Assembly (NCBI GenBank): GCA_017427775.1
Contig: JAFRSD010000002.1
Coordinates: 153,829-217,828 of the forward strand
Length of the DNA: 64,000 nt
Origin: Lachnospiraceae bacterium
Lineage (GTDB): Bacteria; Bacillota; Clostridia; Lachnospirales; Lachnospiraceae
Direction: 5' to 3'
Positions 59,655 through 64,000 of this stretch are shown here, piece after piece (position 1 is the first letter of the stretch; each line of letters starts with the position of its first letter). Under the pieces are notes generated by a model. It ran no database searches. It had not been told where the DNA came from and saw only the letters and a list, made by a program, of their open reading frames with translations. The position numbers and the translations under genes are program-made.

Positions 59655-60440
59655 CTATACTCCGTATTTCTGTTCAAATTCATCCAGGACGCGCTTCAGT
59701 CCGCTGTCAAGCTTGGAGCGGCATCGGTCCCGGATTTCCTTCGGAATCTCATGATAATATGCCTCCGCGATTCCGCCGGCAATTGCCGCGATCGTATCGC
59801 TGTCTCCTCCGAGCGAGATAGCCCTGCGGATGCAGCTCTCATAACTGTCCGTCTCAAGAAATGCTTCGATGGCCGGCGGAACGGAATAGCCCGACCGGGA
59901 ATCAAAAACATACTTCTCCCGCAGTTCTTCGATTGGCGTAAAACGAAGTTTGAAGTCCTTCTCAAGTTTCTTACGGATTGTGTCCTTGTCAATCCCTTTG
60001 CGGGCAAGGAATACAGCTATCGCCACCGCCCTCGCGCAATTAATTGCCTCGCTGTGGTGGTGCGTATAATAACAGCTTTCCGAAACCTGCTTCAGTATTT
60101 CCTTCTCCTCATCGAATGCCCAGCCGATGGCAGAAACCCGCATAGCGGCACCGTTACCATAGCTTCTCTGTACCGAAAGCGTGTCGCTTTCCGCCCAATC
60201 GCGGAACATTTGTCCGAATCCCGCGTCAGGATATCGTCTGTAATATGCTTTGATGTAGGTGGCATAGCATTTGCGCGGCGAATAGTCGCCCATATTGAGG
60301 ATGCTGTCCGCAATTGCGCAGGTTAGCACGCTGTCATCCGTAAAATGCGACTCCCTGCGGAACAGTTCAATGTCCTCGGATTTGCAGTTGTGCCACTCGT
60401 ACCAAGATCCCATGATATCCCCGAATACCGCACCATACAT
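59655..60440 (-). CDS. ADP-ribosylglycohydrolase family protein
   Basis: 261 residues, all-helical. The dinuclear metal site motifs are FTDDSVLTCAIADS (34-36 TDD) and SLGGDSDTIAAIAGGIAEA, with the N-terminal GAVFGDIMGS. The family removes ADP-ribose from proteins, DNA or small molecules. It is a full-length family member. GGGGGC precedes the ATG. The Nudix gene downstream could further break down free ADP-ribose. No ADP-ribosyltransferase is in this window. Confidence 0.92.
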   Translation of the reverse strand: MYGAVFGDIMGSWYEWHNCKSEDIELFRRESHFTDDSVLTCAIADSILNMGDYSPRKCYATYIKAYYRRYPDAGFGQMFRDWAESDTLSVQRSYGNGAAMRVSAIGWAFDEEKEILKQVSESCYYTHHHSEAINCARAVAIAVFLARKGIDKDTIRKKLEKDFKLRFTPIEELREKYVFDSRSGYSVPPAIEAFLETDSYESCIRRAISLGGDSDTIAAIAGGIAEAYYHEIPKEIRDRCRSKLDSGLKRVLDEFEQKYGV

Positions 60441-60493
60441 AGCAACGCCCCCTTTCTGATTCGTCAGGATTCCTCCCGCATCGAAGCAGCGGT

Positions 60494-61048
60494 CTATTTT
60501 TCCTTCTCCATAACCAGATAATGCCCCCCGGAGTCGAAAGCGATCTCGAAGTAGAGCGTATCATAGTTCTCGTTTTTCACATAAACCGGGACATTGGTCT
60601 TTTCAATCTCACCGTTTATTTCCACAATAATATCTTTCCCTTCAAGGGAAGCGGCTTTCAGTTCGTCCCGATAATAGAACGATTCCCCGTTCCACGCATA
60701 TACATCATCGCCGACATGCATGATAACCGACGCATCCTTATACTTTTCCAGATGATGCATTCGTTCCGCGGCAAGTGCGCAGACTCCGTATCCGTGAAAA
60801 CCGGCAAATAATGCGTACAGGCAGATCATTACAATTCCGAGATAAATCGTAAACTGCTTCTTTTGCAGCGCAACCAGAATGACGATCAATACAACGCCTA
60901 AAAGGGCATACAGGTAATAGGGCATGTAGTCCTTCGAATACTTGACAGCCCTACTTGTTCCAGACTCACTGATTAACGCACCGATTCCAAGGATGATGCA
61001 TTCAATTACGACTAAAACACTTTTAATCTTCTGCTCTGCTTTCTTCAT
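60494..61048 (-). CDS. Unrecognised membrane protein with C-terminal outside domain
   Basis: 184 residues: three or four hydrophobic segments in the first 100 residues (VLVVIECIILGIGALI; LYALLGVVLIVILVAL; YLGIVMICLYALFAG), then an outside beta-rich domain (AWNGESFYYRDELKAASLEG). No family recognised. GAGGGGG precedes the ATG. Confidence 0.72.
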   Translation of the reverse strand: MKKAEQKIKSVLVVIECIILGIGALISESGTSRAVKYSKDYMPYYLYALLGVVLIVILVALQKKQFTIYLGIVMICLYALFAGFHGYGVCALAAERMHHLEKYKDASVIMHVGDDVYAWNGESFYYRDELKAASLEGKDIIVEINGEIEKTNVPVYVKNENYDTLYFEIAFDSGGHYLVMEKEK

Positions 61049-61097
61049 CCGATTTCCCCCTCATGTTTAAAGAATACACTCCACATTTGCATATCAA

Positions 61098-62327
61098 TCA
61101 CAAAGATGCCTCCGCCTTCGCAATCGCGTCAATGCGTTGCGAAAGGGACGGGTGGGAGTATTCGAGAATGACGAGCGCCCGCGACGGCGCTACATCGCCG
61201 AAGTCGGCCTTCACGATTTTCTTAAGACCGGAAATAAGGGCGGGACCGTAGCCCTCCTCAACCGCAAAATGATCCGCACGATACTCGTGCCGGCGCGACA
61301 GCGCATTGACGAGGATCCCGAACAGCGGCGCAATCAGCGCAAACTCAACCGAAAGGATCAGAATAACCGCAAGTCCGTAGTTGACCGCGGTAAAACCGAA
61401 ATCGAGGAAGATATCTTCCGTCCGCACGGTGAGCCACGCAAGTACCGACAATAGGAGCATCTGGACAACCGTCATAACCTGCCCCTTCAGCGTGTCTTTG
61501 TGGACGCCGTGCCCGAGTTCGTGTGCAAAAACCGCACAAATCTCGTCGGGTGTCAGTTTCTCAAGCAACGTATCGTAAAGTACGATCGTCTTCAGCTTTC
61601 CAAAGCCGGTAAAGTACGCATTGGCCTTTGTGGAACGCTTCGAACCGTCCATCACCTCAATGGCCCGAACGGTGTAGCCGTGCTTCGTAAGAAGCGCGGT
61701 CAGCTTGTCCCGAAGCTCTCCCTCCTCAAGCGGGGTAAACTTATTGAATACACGGCTCAGAATCGGATACAGGAAAGCAAACCCGAAGATCAGAACGCTA
61801 AGCGCGATCGCAAACACAAGGATCATCTTGTCCCCGAGTCCCCAGTGCATTACGGCTAAAAGCCACGTGACAAACGTCAGAATGCCGAGCGAGATGATCA
61901 TTTCCTTCACCTGGTCCACGGCAAATGTGCCTTTCTTCGTCCGGTTAAACCCGTACTTTTCTTCAATCTTCATCGTGTCGTAATACGTGAACGGCAGTGT
62001 GAACACAACCGTAAGCGTCGACAGTAAAAGCACTGCGAACAGCTGCCAGAACACCGTATCCGGAAACAGTCCGGCCCATGCCGCGTATAAATCGGCGGCA
62101 ACCAGCACGATGTCCACCGCCAGCGTAACGATGGATTCGAAGAATGAAAGCCGGCATTTTTCCCGACGATACGACTGCCACTTCTCATAAGTTGCGGCAT
62201 CATATATGTCCGCCACGTTTTCGGGAATCGGATTCCGCGTTGAGCGCAGTTTCAGAATCGTGAGTACCTGACGGTACAGAAACACAACGATAAAAAGAAT
62301 AATGGTAAGAATTTTGTAGTTCATCAT
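61098..62327 (-). CDS. M48-family (Ste24/CAAX prenyl protease-like) metalloprotease
   Basis: 409 residues with five to seven membrane helices. The zinc motif HELGH is in AVFAHELGHGVHKD (near 266), the third Glu ligand in SRRHEYRADHFAV, and the Ste24 block SKRSTKANAYFTGFGKLKTIVLYDTLLEKL is present. M48 membrane proteases degrade misfolded membrane proteins (HtpX-like) or process peptides. Its size and helices match the bacterial Ste24 subgroup. Two adjacent ATGs; GGAGGAAT suits either. Confidence 0.92.
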   Translation of the reverse strand: MMNYKILTIILFIVVFLYRQVLTILKLRSTRNPIPENVADIYDAATYEKWQSYRREKCRLSFFESIVTLAVDIVLVAADLYAAWAGLFPDTVFWQLFAVLLLSTLTVVFTLPFTYYDTMKIEEKYGFNRTKKGTFAVDQVKEMIISLGILTFVTWLLAVMHWGLGDKMILVFAIALSVLIFGFAFLYPILSRVFNKFTPLEEGELRDKLTALLTKHGYTVRAIEVMDGSKRSTKANAYFTGFGKLKTIVLYDTLLEKLTPDEICAVFAHELGHGVHKDTLKGQVMTVVQMLLLSVLAWLTVRTEDIFLDFGFTAVNYGLAVILILSVEFALIAPLFGILVNALSRRHEYRADHFAVEEGYGPALISGLKKIVKADFGDVAPSRALVILEYSHPSLSQRIDAIAKAEASL

Positions 62328-62433
62328 ATTCCTCCTCTGATTGTATTATTCCGGTTGCCATAGATGTTGCCGGAGCTCTTCTATTCTCATCCCTTAGTCT
62401 CTCCCGTTAATACGTTAACAAGGCTCTCTGCCA

Positions 62434-62652
62434 CTATTTCTTTTTCTCTATCAGCCCTTTAACCATACCGTTTACGTATTTTGACAGCACGCGTTCTTCT
62501 AAAAAGCCAACAGCCAGCAAAGCAATTATCCCCATCAATACTCTGACAATGCAAGAATCAAAACAAAGCAGAATCATCGTTAAGCAGAGCACAAACATGA
62601 CTAAGAATAGTAATGTGTTAAATACAAAGCAAAGTATCCCTTCTTTATCCAT
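62434..62652 (-). CDS. Small two-helix membrane protein
   Basis: 72 residues with two hydrophobic helices (8-30 and 35-57) and a basic C-terminus. The ATG at 62652 follows GGAGG with 10-nt spacing. The codon use and the surrounding DNA are AT-richer than the rest of the window. Function unknown. Confidence 0.65.
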   Translation of the reverse strand: MDKEGILCFVFNTLLFLVMFVLCLTMILLCFDSCIVRVLMGIIALLAVGFLEERVLSKYVNGMVKGLIEKKK

Positions 62653-62733
62653 GTAGCTTATTCCTCCCAACTTTTTGTATTCCGGAACTAATTCCCAAAA
62701 TTCCTTGTTATACTATACATTTTTTATCCAACG

Positions 62734-63276
62734 TTACACCCCAAAACTATAACCTTCATTTTGAATTAGATTCAAATACTTATCACAAACATATTTTTTA
62801 TATATGTATTCTCTTCCGTCCTTCAACACAGTACGTCCGGTTTCGACATAAGGTGTCGTTTTTTTCACATAATTTGCCAAGGCATTATAAATCTTAGTGA
62901 CACAATCAGGTCTCCTGACATTTTTGCCCTCTTCATCGTAGTAATCAGAAACGCAAAACAATCGACCCCTTTGTATTCTCTTTTCATCGACACGAAGAAT
63001 TGTCGGCATTGCTTCTATCAACGTAATACCGCTCGAGGAATATCCGTGATCTAAGTATTCCTTTCCGTTGATCCTTTTAATTCTATATGTCCCGGCTTCA
63101 GGAACATAAAAATGGTAAAAGTAACAATCCGATGAAATTATATCAACAGAATCCGATTCGATTACTTTACCGTTTTTTGTATCATTTTTTATGATTTTGC
63201 ATCCCAAATCCAGCGCTTTTTCTGCTATCGAAATAAATGTTTCAAATTCGATATAATACTCTATTTGCTTTCCCAT
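62734..63276 (-). CDS. Unrecognised soluble protein in AT-richer DNA
   Basis: 180 residues, soluble, with many Tyr, Lys and Asp residues (SDCYFYHFYVPEAGTYRIK; CDKYLNLIQNEGYSF) and no motif that I recognise. The ATG at 63276 (MGKQIEYY) follows GGGGGA. AT-rich third positions compared with genes below 62,000 suggest separate origin. Confidence 0.68.
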   Translation of the reverse strand: MGKQIEYYIEFETFISIAEKALDLGCKIIKNDTKNGKVIESDSVDIISSDCYFYHFYVPEAGTYRIKRINGKEYLDHGYSSSGITLIEAMPTILRVDEKRIQRGRLFCVSDYYDEEGKNVRRPDCVTKIYNALANYVKKTTPYVETGRTVLKDGREYIYKKYVCDKYLNLIQNEGYSFGV

Positions 63277-63344
63277 AAATCCCCCAACCTTATTATTGTA
63301 TACCAAGAATTTTTACATTTCACGCATCTCTCTTTCAGTTGTTC

Positions 63345-63764
63345 TTAAACATCAAAGCTTTCTGTTTTCAGATTACAATAATACCGGCCTTTCTCAGCTG
63401 TAAACTTAAGGACGCAGTAATCCGGATCCGTAACACCGCCCTTATAGAACAAGGTGTCGCCCCTCTTCCAAATCATTTTCTTAGATTCCTGATCCGTCAG
63501 CACTTCCATGGTTCCGCTTAACATAATCCCGACATATTTAATTAAGCCTTTATGGTAAAAATATATGCAGGCTTTAGGATTGTCCAGAAACTGTTTCACC
63601 CGCATGGATGACGTATTTGTGGAAAACCAGAACTCTTTCAGTCCGGTATGCTTCCGCGGTCTCAGCATCGCCTTCACATTCGGGAATCCTTCCTCATCGA
63701 CCGATGCGATAAAACTCACCTTTTGCTTGTCAATAAATCTTTCAATACTGCTTATGTCCTGCAT
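63345..63764 (-). CDS. Pyridoxamine 5'-phosphate oxidase-like flavoprotein
   Basis: 139 residues of the split-barrel FMN-binding fold: VSFIASVDEEGFPNVKAML, FWFSTNTSSMRVKQFLDNPKACIYFY, VGIMLSGTMEVLTD. The pattern matches PNPOx-like general stress protein 26-type reductases that use FMN or F420. A true pyridoxine oxidase role is unlikely without the C-terminal region. The ATG at 63764 follows GGAGG. Confidence 0.87.
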   Translation of the reverse strand: MQDISSIERFIDKQKVSFIASVDEEGFPNVKAMLRPRKHTGLKEFWFSTNTSSMRVKQFLDNPKACIYFYHKGLIKYVGIMLSGTMEVLTDQESKKMIWKRGDTLFYKGGVTDPDYCVLKFTAEKGRYYCNLKTESFDV

Positions 63765-63870
63765 TATTCCCTCCAAAATTAAAGTAAGTATACTTCGATA
63801 TTTTGTGTAACAAGGGTTTGTTATGTTAGAGCATAAAGCTTAGGCAGGAAAATTGCGAGATAATATACCA

Positions 63871-63999
63871 TCATATCTCCAATCTCATCTGCAGATCCAG
63901 CCAGCTTTTCTGCTCTGCCTCATGGATTACATCCCCGGGCTGACTGTTCCCGATCAGGAACGGCGACTTAGGATCGTGGTTCTTTACGTTCTCTTTCAC
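63871..63999 (-). CDS. C-terminal end of a gene cut by the window edge
   Basis: The last 42 residues (HDPKSPFLIGNSQPGDVI, ending SWLDLQMRLEI) and the stop of a minus-strand gene whose start lies outside. The frame is open to the edge. No family recognised. The 106 nt between its stop and the PNPOx-like start hold a weak TTGTTA/TATACT promoter candidate (15-nt spacing). Confidence 0.5.
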   Translation of the reverse strand: MKENVKNHDPKSPFLIGNSQPGDVIHEAEQKSWLDLQMRLEI

Positions 64000-64000
64000 A

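Noticed and set aside
63345..63764. Assignment as true PdxH pyridoxamine phosphate oxidase linked to the MocR/ECF genes
   Set aside because: Too short, lacks the PdxH C-terminal part, and is 60 kb away from those genes.

Overview
The window reads as chromosomal DNA of a Gram-positive anaerobe of the class Clostridia, most likely a Lachnospiraceae-type genome. The reasons are strong AGGAGG ribosome sites at nearly every start, near-consensus TTGACA/TATAAT promoters, an ECF-transporter S component, DUF975, DUF2752 and DUF4234 membrane proteins, PrsW, a CplR-type ABC-F protein, and dense operons with ATGA overlaps. Apart from one vitamin-transporter gene and one tRNA-Leu, everything lies on the minus strand, so reading order is from high to low coordinates. 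I saw no phage genes, insertion sequences, CRISPR array or integron attachment site.

Layout, low to high coordinates. (a) 1-1205: a P1B-type metal ATPase (cut by the window edge) with a stand-alone HMA metal-binding protein, behind a consensus promoter and an ArsR/SmtB-type operator. (b) 1221-3204: a C-terminally short MocR regulator lacking the PLP lysine, divergent from an ECF S component, then tRNA-Leu(UAG) with its own promoter and terminator. (c) 3232-25470: a 22-kb array of small-molecule-modifying enzymes. It holds twelve genes with GNAT acetyltransferase domains (several fused to each other, to Nudix or to a P-loop kinase), three methyltransferases, an ANT-like nucleotidyltransferase, an APH(3')-like kinase, an Eis-like acetyltransferase, P-loop kinases, a hypoxanthine-DNA glycosylase, an S51 peptidase and a histidine phosphatase. 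(d) 25620-27519: a CplR-type ABC-F ribosome-protection ATPase with a leader peptide and a terminator that look like an antibiotic-sensing attenuator.

(e) 27724-47519: an envelope region. An operon of ECF sigma factor, small membrane protein (anti-sigma candidate), polytopic membrane protein and PrsW protease (40680-38369) lies next to a second operon of a paralogous small membrane protein, a trypsin-like lipoprotein and a 2490-residue surface lipoprotein (38008-29323). It is flanked by a rhomboid protease, DUF2752 and DUF4234 proteins and several unrecognised membrane proteins. I propose that the two operons form one regulated-proteolysis signalling system. (f) 47539-54931: a HAD phosphatase, a tiny lipoprotein, a DUF975 protein, a radical SAM/SPASM enzyme, a translationally coupled pair of MutS-family ATPases and an XRE regulator with membrane segments. 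(g) 55001-64000: an M50-like protease, a U32-like Fe-S protein coupled to a HAD-GNAT fusion, a SpoU RNA methylase, a Nudix hydrolase, an ADP-ribosylglycohydrolase, an M48 protease, and an AT-richer tail of small genes ending in a gene cut by the window edge.

Calls are from reading the protein sequences, motif recognition and context. No database search was run, and regulatory sites are pattern-based predictions.
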